64,000 nt of DNA from DASYGT01 sp035999365 (GCA_035999365.1 DASYGT010000019.1:1-64000); one strand, 5' to 3'; shown: positions 27,675 through 37,077, counted from the first letter of the stretch. Numbers and translations are program-made. Notes: generated from the letters alone by a model not told the origin.

Positions 27675-29082
27675 ACAACGGCCTTTCGATCGCTCGCCCG
27701 TAGTCGACGGCTTGCCGGACCTGCGCAGGAACCGCCGTCGCGAATCCGGCGTCCGGGCTAGCGCCGAGGGCGTCGTTCACCGAGGAGAAGGCGAGCCGCA
27801 GCGCGACGAATACCGTGATCGCCAGAATCTGCGCGTCGTCGTACCCGGCCTCGCGCAGGCTGTGCACGTCCGCCGCCCCAGTTGAGTTCGGATCCCCGGC
27901 GACAGCCCGGGCCCACCGCGCGAGTGCCTGCTCGGCGGCGTCGAGTTCTGTGTCGTCACCCCTCAACACCCCCGCCGCCACGCCGGGTCCGGCTTCGTTC
28001 GCCAGCCGCTCGCCCCAAGCCAGCGAGCAATAGGAATCGCCGAGCGTCGAGGCGCAAGCCGTGATCAGGATCCCGCGCTGGCGCATCGACAGGTCGGCGA
28101 TCCGGCCCGTCTGGCCGAGGAGGTCGAACAGCGCCTGCCGGACGTCCGGCAGATGACCCCAGAGGCGCGACACGTTCATGACGAAGCCGTGCTCGGCCAT
28201 GTCGTCGTCGTACATCCCCTGGACCCGCTCGTTCAGTTCTGGGAGCGGCAGGAAGGTGGACTCCGATGACACCGCGGCCGGTGTCCGGGCGAGAAAGGCA
28301 ACCACGGCGATCTCGGCCCTCAGGGGCAGGCCGGTGCGCACCACCGCCTGGGCTACCTCGACAGCGTGCCGGTGGAACTCATCTGCACCGACCGCTTCGA
28401 TCGCCTCGTAGGCGGGACCGGTCGAGGCCAGCGCCCGTGCGTAGGCCTCGGGATCTGCGAACTCCCATACGAAGGGCACCTCGTAACGCTCGACGTCGAC
28501 GAAACCGGTGTCGGCCAGCAGCGCCTCACCCACGCCCGGCCGACCGAGCGCCACCATCGCCGCCTGATTCGCGACCTTGGGCTCGGCGGCCAATCGGAAC
28601 GGTGCCAGTGCCCAACTGCCCGGCGACGCCTTGAGGTGACCCCACACAGTGAAACCGAACCGTCCGCCCGGGCGAAGCACCCGACGCACCTCGGCCACCG
28701 CCCCCGGCGTGGTTCCCCAGATGCCACGGAAGCTCGTCACGAGATCGAAGGACCCGTCGTCCCAGGGCAGGGCGTTCATGTCGCCGACGCGGACATCGGC
28801 CTCCGGATTGCGGTCGCGTGCCACTGCGACGAGTCGGCTCGAGGCATCGATCCCCGCGCATGCCGCCCCCCGCAACCGCGCGAGCTCGATCGCGAGTCCG
28901 GCGCCGCACGCGACGTCGAGCAGTCGGTCTGCCCGGCCGACGCCGAGGCGATGATGCAGCCAGACGTACTCACGGCAATTCGACGGTTCGCTCAGCGTCG
29001 CGAATTCGACTGCCTCGCGGCCCCAGCCCTCGTCGACGCCCTGCCAACTCGCCTTCGCCGCATCCGGAGACTGTGCTGTCAT
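27667..29082 (-). CDS. SAM-dependent methyltransferase fused to an AhpD-like domain
   Basis: 471 residues in two parts. Residues about 30-260 are a class I methyltransferase with LLDVACGAGLAIELA (54-68), an acidic strand end in GIDAS, and the VRVGDMNALPWDDGSFDLVTS and VLRPGGRFGFTVWG blocks. From about 280 the sequence is a helical carboxymuconolactone decarboxylase/AhpD-like domain with TACASTLGDSYCSLAWG (Cys343, Cys352). Normally these are separate genes; the upstream MFS gene suggests a small-molecule pathway. Substrate unknown. The frame is unbroken, so a fusion rather than an error is favoured. Confidence 0.8.
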   Translation of the reverse strand: MTAQSPDAAKASWQGVDEGWGREAVEFATLSEPSNCREYVWLHHRLGVGRADRLLDVACGAGLAIELARLRGAACAGIDASSRLVAVARDRNPEADVRVGDMNALPWDDGSFDLVTSFRGIWGTTPGAVAEVRRVLRPGGRFGFTVWGHLKASPGSWALAPFRLAAEPKVANQAAMVALGRPGVGEALLADTGFVDVERYEVPFVWEFADPEAYARALASTGPAYEAIEAVGADEFHRHAVEVAQAVVRTGLPLRAEIAVVAFLARTPAAVSSESTFLPLPELNERVQGMYDDDMAEHGFVMNVSRLWGHLPDVRQALFDLLGQTGRIADLSMRQRGILITACASTLGDSYCSLAWGERLANEAGPGVAAGVLRGDDTELDAAEQALARWARAVAGDPNSTGAADVHSLREAGYDDAQILAITVFVALRLAFSSVNDALGASPDAGFATAVPAQVRQAVDYGRAIERPLST

Positions 29083-29107
29083 CGTGACCTCCTGCTCTCA
29101 GCTGCAC

Positions 29108-30355
29108 TCACGTCGACGCCCACTGACCCGGACGTCCCAGTCGGCGCACGGCGCTGCTCGACAGCAACGGCGCGAGGCTCGCGGCGACGAGCGCTGCCCC
29201 GATCAGGGTGCTCGCGGCGCCCCCGACGGAGCCGACGAGAAACCCCGCGAGCGCAGGCGCCGCCGGGAGGACGGCGCCGACTATGAAGCCGCCAGCCGCA
29301 TTCACCCGCGCCTGCAGCCGATCCGGCGTCACCGACACCATGTAGGCCGAGATCCCGGAATTGTTCGCGGGGAGGAGAAAGAACCCGACTGCCAGCAAAG
29401 CGCCGATGACAGCGACGTTCGTCGTCCACGCGACGGGAACAATGACGAGCGCCAGCACGAGCCCGGTCGCAAAAGTAACCAGCCCGGTGCGAACCCGGCG
29501 GATGATCACCGGGGCGACGAACGACCCGAGCAGCGCCGCGGCGGCGGCGATCGTGTCGACCAACCCGATCGCGGCCGGATGCACGCCTGCCCGAACCAAG
29601 CGCAGGGTGATCGTCACGAACGCCACTGTGACGGCGAAGTTGAACGCAGCGCCCCACAACATCACCGCGCGGATGACCGACTCGCGCCACACGAACCGCA
29701 GCCCCTCGACGACGTCCTCGACAACGGACGTCCGCTCTGCCGCCGGAGTCGGTGCCGGCAAGGGCGTGCGCACGAACGTGACTGCGATGGCACACAGCCC
29801 GTAGCTCACCGCATCGGCAAGGAACGGAAGACCCCGCGCGGCGGAGAACAATGCACCGCCGAGCGGCGGCCCGACGAGATCCGCCGTGTGCCGATGAATC
29901 TGCAGCCTGGCGTACGCGACGGGCAGTTGCTCCATCGGGACGACGGTGCGCACCGCAGCCGACGAGGCGGGCGCGAGGAACGCGTCGGCGACCCCGCTCA
30001 GGAAACCGACGGCGATCAACTGGGCGAGGACCAACGTGCCGGTCAGCGCGGTGACGGCGAGGCTGCCGAAGCATGCTGCCGCGAGCACGTTGGCCAGCAC
30101 CATCACGCGTCCGCGCGGCCATCGGTCGACGAGCGCTCCGGCAGGCAACCGGCAGACGACGTTGCCGAGCAGTACTGCCGCTGTCGCGAGCCCCGCCTGC
30201 ACGACCGAGTGCGTGATCGCGTAGCCGATCAGCGGGAACACCAACGAGCTCATCGACGAGCCGACGCCCGACACTGCGTCGCCCGACCACAGGATGGCGA
30301 AGTCTCGGTTGTGGCGCAGCGAAGCGGGCGCGTCGCGCACCTGACCTCCCCGCAC
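29108..30355 (-). CDS. Major facilitator superfamily transporter
   Basis: 415-residue membrane protein with about 12 hydrophobic segments. It has the N-terminal NRDFAILWSGDAVSGVGSS and the loop motif PAGALVDRWPRGRVM typical of the enterobactin/macrolide exporter group (MFS_3). It may export a small lipophilic compound; the substrate is not evident. It lies 25 nt upstream of the methyltransferase-AhpD gene on the same strand and probably shares its transcript. Confidence 0.85.
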   Translation of the reverse strand: MRGGQVRDAPASLRHNRDFAILWSGDAVSGVGSSMSSLVFPLIGYAITHSVVQAGLATAAVLLGNVVCRLPAGALVDRWPRGRVMVLANVLAAACFGSLAVTALTGTLVLAQLIAVGFLSGVADAFLAPASSAAVRTVVPMEQLPVAYARLQIHRHTADLVGPPLGGALFSAARGLPFLADAVSYGLCAIAVTFVRTPLPAPTPAAERTSVVEDVVEGLRFVWRESVIRAVMLWGAAFNFAVTVAFVTITLRLVRAGVHPAAIGLVDTIAAAAALLGSFVAPVIIRRVRTGLVTFATGLVLALVIVPVAWTTNVAVIGALLAVGFFLLPANNSGISAYMVSVTPDRLQARVNAAGGFIVGAVLPAAPALAGFLVGSVGGAASTLIGAALVAASLAPLLSSSAVRRLGRPGQWAST

Positions 30356-30399
30356 GGCATCCGGTCGTCATCGGTCAGCTTTCCGCATCGCAGAATCGA

Positions 30400-31965
30400 T
30401 CAACCGGGGAGGTCGGTCATCAGGCCGTGCCGAACCGCGAACAGGCTCGCCCGCGCACGATTGGACACCCCGATCTTGAGATAGATGTGCTCCACGTGGT
30501 GACCGACGGTCTTTGCCGAGATCACCAACCGCGCAGCGATCTCCGCATTGGACATGCCGCGCGCGAGTAGGCGAAGTACCGCGACCTCGCGTGCCGTGAG
30601 GCCGGCGGGCCACTCCTGGCGACGCCGTACCTCGTGGCCCGCGACGCGCAGAACGGCATCGACCGCCGCCATGTCCAGGCGACCTGCACGTACCTCGCTG
30701 CGCAGATGCGCGGCTGCGTCGTCGGGTGCCAGCGCCGGGCGTTGCGGGCGCTCCTCGATCTTGGTCTGATAGGCATCGGCCGCAGCGAGCAGCCGCCCGG
30801 CCGTCGACACTGCACTCCCCCGGATGCCGTACGGATATCCCGAACCGTCGAGCCGCTCGTGATGCTGCACGGCTGTTGCGCCGAACGCGGCCAGCCCGGC
30901 TGATTGCGCGAGCATTCGCTCGGTCAGATAGGGGTGCATCCGCACTCGCTCGTTCTCCGCCGGGGTCAGCGGGCCGGCCTTGTCCCAGACGGCGTTCGAC
31001 ACCCCGAGCTTGCCGAGGTCGTGCAGCAGCGCTGAACGGTAGACGTGCGAGATCGCGGCATGATCGAGATCCATCCCACGCGCCGCCTCGGTAGCCAGCT
31101 CGGCGACGGCACGCGAATGGCCGAGTGTGTAAGGCGATTTCACGTCGATGAAGTCGGCGACCGCCTCCAACGCGGAATCGAGCGCGGCTCCGGACAGCAC
31201 CGTGCCTAGCGCCGGTTCGGCATCGATGATGGCGTCCCACGTGGTCGCTGCTTCAAGATCGACGAAAAGCATTCCCGCGTCGCTCGTCACGAGGTCGACG
31301 AGGCCAGGATCGAACTGGCTGCCGCTGCGTTCCCGCGCGACCGCGATGGCCGCGTCCACGCCTCCACACCGGTGAAAGACCTCGAGGACGTCGGCGAGGT
31401 TGACCATTCGGGCCGGCAACGAAATCGCGTCGCCCTTCAGCTCACCCGGCGCTCCCTTGCCGTCCCAACGCTCGAACGTCTGATAGAGGCTCGCACGCAG
31501 GTGATCGTCGAAGCCCAGCTTGGCGGCGAGGTCGTCGGCGGCGTACCAGTGATTCATCAGCATCTGCCGCGAGTCGCGCCAGCCGCCGGACATGAACGAC
31601 ATTCCGAGCCGCACCCGCTCGCGCATGGGGCGCCCGGCTCCGAGGTGACGCATGGTGAAGCCGATCTGCGCCGCGGGCGTGAGGTCTGTCATCCGGAAGT
31701 CGTTCTTGAGAACGAAGTCGTCCCCGAACCATTTCGCCTGCTCGTACGCATCGATGTGGCAGCCGACCCAGGCCAGCAACGACAGGTGATAGAGCGTGCC
31801 GCGCTCGGCGTCTCCCATGCCGAGGCGGTCACCCAGCCGCAACGCGATGAGGCTCTGTCGCAACACATGCTCCAGCGGCTGTCCCATTCCGAGGTCCGCA
31901 CCGAACGACAGCACGGCCAGCAGTTCGGCCAAGCGGACCTCGGGTCCCTCCGGACGTCCGTTCAC
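30400..31965 (-). CDS. Tandem HD-GYP domain protein with C-terminal LuxR helix-turn-helix
   Basis: 521 residues. The first, degenerate HD-GYP half (about 1-210) keeps FERWDGKGAP (164-173) and the following GDAISLPARMVNLADVLEVF, but lacks the HHE and GYP residues. The second half has HDLGK (315-319), QHHERLDGSGYPYG (367-380) and metal-binding His residues, a full HD-GYP site for cyclic-dinucleotide phosphodiesterase activity. A LuxR helix-turn-helix (about 455-515; LTAREVAVLRLLARGMSNAEIA) ends it. GTG 31965 has TACACT six nt upstream; GTG/ATG at 31986 is an alternative. It probably couples nucleotide turnover or binding to transcription. Confidence 0.85.
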   Translation of the reverse strand: MNGRPEGPEVRLAELLAVLSFGADLGMGQPLEHVLRQSLIALRLGDRLGMGDAERGTLYHLSLLAWVGCHIDAYEQAKWFGDDFVLKNDFRMTDLTPAAQIGFTMRHLGAGRPMRERVRLGMSFMSGGWRDSRQMLMNHWYAADDLAAKLGFDDHLRASLYQTFERWDGKGAPGELKGDAISLPARMVNLADVLEVFHRCGGVDAAIAVARERSGSQFDPGLVDLVTSDAGMLFVDLEAATTWDAIIDAEPALGTVLSGAALDSALEAVADFIDVKSPYTLGHSRAVAELATEAARGMDLDHAAISHVYRSALLHDLGKLGVSNAVWDKAGPLTPAENERVRMHPYLTERMLAQSAGLAAFGATAVQHHERLDGSGYPYGIRGSAVSTAGRLLAAADAYQTKIEERPQRPALAPDDAAAHLRSEVRAGRLDMAAVDAVLRVAGHEVRRRQEWPAGLTAREVAVLRLLARGMSNAEIAARLVISAKTVGHHVEHIYLKIGVSNRARASLFAVRHGLMTDLPG

Positions 31966-32087
31966 GCGAGCAGTGTAGGGACGCATCGCGCGTGTTTGCC
32001 CATCAGAATCCGAAGATGGGGCGCTCACCCCACGAAAATCCGGGCGCACCGAGACACCCTGGAGTCGCCAACCACACGGGAGTCACG

Positions 32088-32561
32088 ATGCTGATGCGGG
32101 AGTTCCACGGAACGGCCACGATCGTCCTCGATGCCGCCCCCGCCGACGTGTTCGCGACGCTCGTGGACATCCGTCGCCTGCCGGAGTGGAACGCGGGCAT
32201 CGAAAAGGTCGTCGAGGGCCCGCCACGCCCGATCGCCGAGGGCGTCGAATGGGTCGTGCAGATGCATGCGCTCGGGACCCGCTGGCGGAGCCGTTCGCGA
32301 GTCGCGTTGCTCGATCGTGACGGCCTGCGCTTCGAGCACACTTCGCATACCGACGACGGCAACCCGTCCTTCGCAGTGTGGTCATGGCAGGTCACACCGC
32401 GGGGTCGTGGATGCCTACTCAGCGTGAGCTGGGCGGGGCATCCGAAGACCTTCTGGCGTCGCGCCCTGTTTTCGCGCCTGCGCGCGCCGGCGCTCGACAG
32501 CGAGGTCCACGCATCGCTCGAGGGGTTGGACGGGTACCTCGCGAGAATCGCGAAGTGTTGA
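32088..32561 (+). CDS. SRPBCC-family (polyketide cyclase-like) protein
   Basis: 157 residues with the START-like pattern: ATIVLDAAPADVFATLVDIRRLPEWN at the N-terminus and a final helix DSEVHASLEGLDGYLARI. This matches polyketide cyclase/dehydrase-like (PF10604) proteins that bind lipophilic ligands in a beta-helix cavity. Function unknown. ATG 32088 has GGGAG a few nt upstream. Its TGA is inside the left arm of the terminator hairpin that follows. Confidence 0.8.
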   Translation: MLMREFHGTATIVLDAAPADVFATLVDIRRLPEWNAGIEKVVEGPPRPIAEGVEWVVQMHALGTRWRSRSRVALLDRDGLRFEHTSHTDDGNPSFAVWSWQVTPRGRGCLLSVSWAGHPKTFWRRALFSRLRAPALDSEVHASLEGLDGYLARIAKC

Positions 32562-32594
32562 GGGCCCCGTCCATTCGGACGGGGCCCTCAACAC
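32555..32594. terminator. Long perfect hairpin terminator
   Basis: An 18-bp perfect stem (32555-32572 with 32577-32594) closed by the loop ATTC. It begins within the SRPBCC stop region and ends 14 nt before the convergent DUF7455 stop, so it can serve both genes. Confidence 0.85.
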
Positions 32595-32608
32595 GCTGTG
32601 GTGATCCG

Positions 32609-32836
32609 TCAGCGTTCGTCCAATGCGGCGATCGCTGGGATCGCGCCGAGTCGCTCGGACTCGTCATGGATCGATGTGGCCACCTCACGCAGCCGGGCTT
32701 CGTTGTCGTGCCAGTGGTGGGCGCAGAAGAGCAGTTCGGAGCCCGACGCCATCACGGCGCGCACGTAGGCCTGGGCGCCGCACCGATCGCATCGGTCGGC
32801 GGCGGTGAGGACATTGTCGGCGTAGGTGATGGTCAC
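32609..32836 (-). CDS. DUF7455 zinc-ribbon-like protein
   Basis: 75 residues beginning TITYADNVLTAADRCDRCG, with a second metal pair in LLFCAHHWHDNE. This is the actinobacterial DUF7455 family, commonly found near sigB. The GTG at 32836 has AGAGAGGTG about 8 nt upstream; the longer frame has no ribosome site. Small zinc protein of unknown role. It converges on the SRPBCC gene across a strong hairpin. Confidence 0.85.
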   Translation of the reverse strand: MTITYADNVLTAADRCDRCGAQAYVRAVMASGSELLFCAHHWHDNEARLREVATSIHDESERLGAIPAIAALDER

Positions 32837-33132
32837 GTCGGCACCTCTCTCTACTGCGTGCGCTGTCTGCGTGGAGCGAGGCACGGACCTCCATGGTGCC
32901 CCGTCGGTCATCACGTTAACCACCGAAATTGCAGTGACGGGCGCGACACCCTGGACGAAACACGCTGGCAATGATGTGCCTCTGCTCGTCGGTGCCGCGA
33001 TGGCTTCACGGTGCCGATATCTGTCTAACGATCGATACCCCTCCGGAGATTCCGCGAACCCGGCGAGGTGAAATCCGTTACCCCCTGGAACCAGCCCCTC
33101 GCGCCCGCCCGACCGGCCCCCGACGCAGGCGC

Positions 33133-34842
33133 TCAGCCGCCGCCCAGGCGTTCCAGAAGCTGATCCCTGCGCAGTTCGAGTACCTCAACCCCTGCGGCCG
33201 CGGACGGCGGCCCCGGCACGATCCGCCGCAGCTCAGCATGCACCTGAGCGTGGGGAACCCCGTGGCGGGCAGCCACGACGCCCACCAGCCGGTTCACCTC
33301 GCGGCGCAGCTGACCCCCGGCGCGCCACGCCGATGTACTCGGATCGACAGGAATGCCGTCGGTGCCGTGTGCGCGGCTGCGAGCCGCAGCGTCGCGCCGG
33401 GCAAGCAGTGAGGCGACCTGCTCCGGCGAGAGGATGCCGGGCAGGCCGACGAAGTCCTCGTCGGCTCCGGACATCTCGTGTTCCGGCGATCCGGCCAGCA
33501 CGGCCCGGCCTGCGTGCAGCACATGAGCGAACTCGGCGTCGGCGTCGACCATCTCGTACCGCTCGCCCGTCTCGTTCTCGGTTTCCGGCCGCACCACGTC
33601 CAGCAGATCGTCGGAAGCCGACGGCGGCGGGATCACGTGGTTGCGCTCCTCCTCCAGCTCCGCCGCCAGAGCGAGCAGGGGGCGGACAGCGGGCAGGAAC
33701 ACCGTCGCCGACTCGCGCGACGAGCGGGCCCGAACCACTCGGCCCACGCCTTGCGCGAAGAACAGTGGGGTGCGGTAGGACGTCATCCACGCGAGGCAGG
33801 CCGCGCGGGGGACGTCGACCCCCTCACTGATCATGCGCACGCAGACGGCGATCCGGTCCGTGCCGGAGGCGAATTCGGTGATCTTGTCGCTGGCGCGCGG
33901 ATCGTCGGACAAGATCACCACCGGCCGCTGCCCGGTGACCTGCCCGACGATGGTCGCGTACGCCCGCGCATCGTCCTGGTCGCTGGCGAGCACCAGTCCC
34001 GCAGCATCCGTCATTCCTGCCGCGCGTAGGTGCGTGATGCGCTCGTCCATCGCGGCAATCACGTGCGGCACCCACTTGCCCTTCGGGTTCAGGGCAGTGC
34101 GCCAGGCTGTCGACTCGGTGCGCTTCGTCGCTGACTCGGACAGCGATGCGGCGATCACGTCGCCGGCGCTGTTGCGCCATCGGGACGTGCCCGTGTACGC
34201 GGCGAAGACGACGGGCCGCACGACACCGTCGCGCAACGCGTCGCGATAGCCGTAGCTGAAGTCGGCCGCGCTGCGCCACCCGCCCTCGGCATCCGCGTCG
34301 TAGCGGACGAACGGGATCCGCTCGTCGGGGCGGGTTCGGAAGGGTGTGCCGGTGAGGCACAGCCGCCTGCTGGCCGCGTCGAAGGCCGTCGCGACGGCGT
34401 CACCCCACGACAGTCCGTCGCCTGCGTGGTGCACCTCGTCCAGGACGACAAGGGTGCGCTTCGCTGTCGTGCGTGCGGCATGCAGCGCGGGCTTCGCGGC
34501 CACCTGTGCATAGGTGGTCACGTACCCGCGAAGGTCCGGGCGCACCGGGCCGACACCGTTGGACAGCGCGGCGTCGAGGTCGACTCCGGCGCGGGCGGCC
34601 GCATCAGCCCACTGGGTGCGCAGATGATCGGTGGGGCAGACGACGACGACCCGATCGATCGCCCGGCGTGCGATCAGTCGGTGTGCGACAGCCAGAGCGA
34701 AGGCCGTCTTTCCCGACCCGGGCGTGGCCGTCACCAGGAAATCGCGGCGCGGATTCTGCGCCTCGTAGGCCTCGAGCGCGGCGCGCTGCCAGGCTCGCAG
34801 CGGCTGATTGCCGGGACCGGCGAGTTGTTGCGGCTGCGCCAC
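33133..34842 (-). CDS. DEAD/DEAH-box superfamily 2 helicase
   Basis: 569-residue helicase. Walker A is ATPGSGKTAFAL (near residue 39), motif II is VVLDEVHHAG, motif III-like LTGTPFRTRPDE, and motif VI QGVGRVVRARSS. The C-terminal 130 residues have no recognised domain. It resembles actinobacterial type III restriction-like/RAD25-like standalone helicases conserved in this locus; no methyltransferase or nuclease partner lies nearby. GTG 34842 follows AAGGGAGCGG and is preferred over ATG 34875. The substrate may be DNA or RNA. Confidence 0.88.
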   Translation of the reverse strand: MAQPQQLAGPGNQPLRAWQRAALEAYEAQNPRRDFLVTATPGSGKTAFALAVAHRLIARRAIDRVVVVCPTDHLRTQWADAAARAGVDLDAALSNGVGPVRPDLRGYVTTYAQVAAKPALHAARTTAKRTLVVLDEVHHAGDGLSWGDAVATAFDAASRRLCLTGTPFRTRPDERIPFVRYDADAEGGWRSAADFSYGYRDALRDGVVRPVVFAAYTGTSRWRNSAGDVIAASLSESATKRTESTAWRTALNPKGKWVPHVIAAMDERITHLRAAGMTDAAGLVLASDQDDARAYATIVGQVTGQRPVVILSDDPRASDKITEFASGTDRIAVCVRMISEGVDVPRAACLAWMTSYRTPLFFAQGVGRVVRARSSRESATVFLPAVRPLLALAAELEEERNHVIPPPSASDDLLDVVRPETENETGERYEMVDADAEFAHVLHAGRAVLAGSPEHEMSGADEDFVGLPGILSPEQVASLLARRDAAARSRAHGTDGIPVDPSTSAWRAGGQLRREVNRLVGVVAARHGVPHAQVHAELRRIVPGPPSAAAGVEVLELRRDQLLERLGGG

Positions 34843-34995
34843 ACCGCTCCCTTCGTTTGACCGTGATCGCGACAAGATGCCCCGTGGCGCGAGGGCCGCA
34901 GGGCATCCGGGGCAACCCTAACCAACGAGCCCGACACGACGAGCACGACGCGGCCGGTCGACGGGCATTGCTCGGGCGAACGGCACACTGAGCCG

Positions 34996-35961
34996 GTGAA
35001 CTCCGGACGGCGGCTGTGGCACGCGATCACCCATGTGCCGTCGCTTCTGCGGCGCGCCGCGATTGCTGCCTGGCAGGACCGGGTGCTCGGCCTGTCGGCT
35101 GAGGCCGCGTTCTGGCAGTTGCTCAGCTTGCCGTCGCTGTTCATCGCCGTTGTCGCGACCCTCGGCTATGTATCACGCTGGTTCGGCGTCGAGACCCCGG
35201 AGCGCATCGAACTGCGCATCGAGACCACGATGAACCGCGCCTTCAGCACCCAGGTCGTCGATCAGGTGATCCATCCGATGCTTCACGAGGTGCTCTTCAA
35301 CGGGCGCGCCGATGTGATCAGCTTCGGCTTCATCCTCGCGTTGTGGGCAGGGTCGTCCGCGACGGCGACCTTCGTCAACACGATCAGCATCGCCTACGAC
35401 ATGCGCGATCTTCGCGGCCCGCTGCGCAGCCGGCTGCTGGCACTGTGGCTGTTCCTCGGCTCGGTGCTGCTCGGGGTGATTGTGCTGCCGATGCTCGTTC
35501 TCGGCCCTGGACTGCTGACGCGGACCTTCCCGAACAACCTCCGCCACGTCGCCAGCGAGGTGATCAGCGCGGCGTACTACCCGACCGTGGTGCTGTTGCT
35601 GCTCGCCGGACTGGCGACGCTCTATCACCTGGCCCCGCCGCGCCGGCTGCCCTGGCACCGCGGTCTGCCCGGGGCACTCGTGGCCATCGTCATCTTCCTG
35701 GCCGGGTCCGCGGGGCTACGCGCCTACATCCGGTTCATTCTCGACCACAACCACGCCTACGGCACCCTCGCTTCGCCGATCGCGGCGCTGCTGTTCTTCT
35801 TCCTGCTCGCGTTCGGCGTGCTGTTCGGCGCAGAGTTCAACGCCGCGATCGAGCACATCTCGCCCGCGACGACTAAGAAGAAGTCACCCCGAGTGCTGGA
35901 CCCGAAGGGCTGGCAACATCTGGACGGACCGGAAGATCAGGCCGACAGCACCGTGTCGTAG
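34996..35961 (+). CDS. YihY/virulence factor BrkB family membrane protein
   Basis: 321 residues with about six membrane helices. It carries the family blocks LSAEAAFWQLLSLPSLFIAVVATLGY, ILALWAGSSATATFVNTISIAYD and YGTLASPIAALLFFFLLAFGVLFGAEFNAAIE. Despite the old RNase BN name, it is now treated as a transporter-like protein of unknown function. GTG at 34996. The C-terminus overlaps the convergent DUF3039 gene by 25 nt. Confidence 0.88.
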   Translation: MNSGRRLWHAITHVPSLLRRAAIAAWQDRVLGLSAEAAFWQLLSLPSLFIAVVATLGYVSRWFGVETPERIELRIETTMNRAFSTQVVDQVIHPMLHEVLFNGRADVISFGFILALWAGSSATATFVNTISIAYDMRDLRGPLRSRLLALWLFLGSVLLGVIVLPMLVLGPGLLTRTFPNNLRHVASEVISAAYYPTVVLLLLAGLATLYHLAPPRRLPWHRGLPGALVAIVIFLAGSAGLRAYIRFILDHNHAYGTLASPIAALLFFFLLAFGVLFGAEFNAAIEHISPATTKKKSPRVLDPKGWQHLDGPEDQADSTVS

Positions 35962-36161
35962 ATCTCCTTGCAGCGTGGACAGACGGGCGAGCCGGGCTTG
36001 GGCGTCTTGGTGACCGGGAAAACCTCGCCGCACAGCGCCTCGACCATGGTGCCCATCACCGCACTCTCGGCGATCTTCGCCTTGCGAACGTAGTGGAACA
36101 GTTCGTTGCCGGTGTCAGCGTCGGACGTCTTCGGGTCGATAAGAGTCTGTGTGGTGCTCAC
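35937..36161 (-). CDS. DUF3039 family protein
   Basis: 74-residue actinobacteria-specific protein. Its family pattern is NELFHYVRKAKIAESAVMGT followed by the metal-like ALCGEVF...CPRCKEIYDTVL. The CxxC near the C-terminus and an earlier Cys suggest a zinc site. Function unknown. It overlaps the YihY 3' end and is 78 nt from the DUF3099 stop. Confidence 0.88.
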   Translation of the reverse strand: MSTTQTLIDPKTSDADTGNELFHYVRKAKIAESAVMGTMVEALCGEVFPVTKTPKPGSPVCPRCKEIYDTVLSA

Positions 36162-36239
36162 CGCCCGATTGTGCCACCCCGGCGGGTCTCCGCCCCCTCG
36201 ACCGGTGATGCGCCGACGTGCTCGTGCCGTCCCACACGG

Positions 36240-36566
36240 TCAGCCGTCGACGGTGCGCTCGTCGCTCGTTCCCGCAGGCAGGGCCCGCTCGGTGCCGCTC
36301 GCCGGCCGGGAAACGGGTTGCCCTCGCTTGCGCGGCGGCCCGTCGTTGGCGATCAGGACGGCGCACCACGGCAGCACCAGGCCACCGACGACGAAGACGA
36401 GCGCAAGCACCATCGAGACGTGGTAGCTGACGGCGGCGCCGATCACGCAGAGCGCGCGGAGCGCCATCATCACGGCATACCGCTTCCGGCGGCGGTCGAA
36501 CTCGTGATCGCTCGATTCTGGCGCCGTCGTGATCAACACGGGCTGATCGGAGGAGTGACGACGCAT
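36240..36566 (-). CDS. DUF3099 family membrane protein
   Basis: 108 residues with two membrane helices (about 33-52 and 57-78). The family core is RRRKRYAVMMALRALCVIGA followed by VSMVLALVFVVGGLVLPW and AVLIAND. The C-terminal tail is disordered and polar. ATG 36566 has GGAGGAG nearby. DUF3099 is commonly located between DUF3039 and dtd/sigB in actinobacteria. Function unknown. Confidence 0.85.
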   Translation of the reverse strand: MRRHSSDQPVLITTAPESSDHEFDRRRKRYAVMMALRALCVIGAAVSYHVSMVLALVFVVGGLVLPWCAVLIANDGPPRKRGQPVSRPASGTERALPAGTSDERTVDG

Positions 36567-36651
36567 CTGTCCATGGTCGCACCGGATGCTCGAGAAAGCT
36601 GCCGATGAGCGAGGATCGTCGGATGGTCGTCGGCGGCGGGCGAGGAATGGC

Positions 36652-37077
36652 ATGAGGGCCGTCGTGCAGCGCGTCAGCCGCGCGTCGGTGACGGTCGCCG
36701 GTGAGGTGGTCGGAGAGATCGGGCCCGGGCTGCTGGCGCTTGTCGGTGTCACCCACGACGACGGGCCCGTCCAGGCGGCGGCGCTTGCTCGCAAGATCCA
36801 CGGGCTGCGTGTGCTGCGCGGCGAACGCAGCGTCGCCGATTCGCCGGACGCGGGGGTGCTCGTCGTCAGCCAATTCACGCTCTACGGGGACGTGCGCAAG
36901 GGGCGGCGTCCCACCTGGCTGGCAGCCGCGCCGGGAGCGGTTGCCGAGCCACTGGTCGAGGCGGTGGTTGCGGACCTGCGCGCACTCGGAGCCACGGTCG
37001 CGACCGGCGTGTTCGGCGCCGACATGGGCGTCGCACTGGTCAATGACGGCCCGATCACCCTCGTGATAGACGTCTGA
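36652..37077 (+). CDS. dtd: D-aminoacyl-tRNA deacylase
   Basis: 141-residue editing enzyme that removes D-amino acids from tRNA. Signature motifs are VVQRVSRASVTV at the N-terminus, the catalytic SQFTLYGD and the C-terminal NDGPITLVID (the Gly-Pro motif variant). Length is typical. ATG 36652 has GCGAGGAATGG upstream. It is 177 nt before the sigB-like gene. Confidence 0.93.
   Translation: MRAVVQRVSRASVTVAGEVVGEIGPGLLALVGVTHDDGPVQAAALARKIHGLRVLRGERSVADSPDAGVLVVSQFTLYGDVRKGRRPTWLAAAPGAVAEPLVEAVVADLRALGATVATGVFGADMGVALVNDGPITLVIDV

Noticed and set aside
33133..34842. Helicase as part of a restriction system
   Set aside because: No methyltransferase or nuclease gene is adjacent and flanking genes are conserved housekeeping families.
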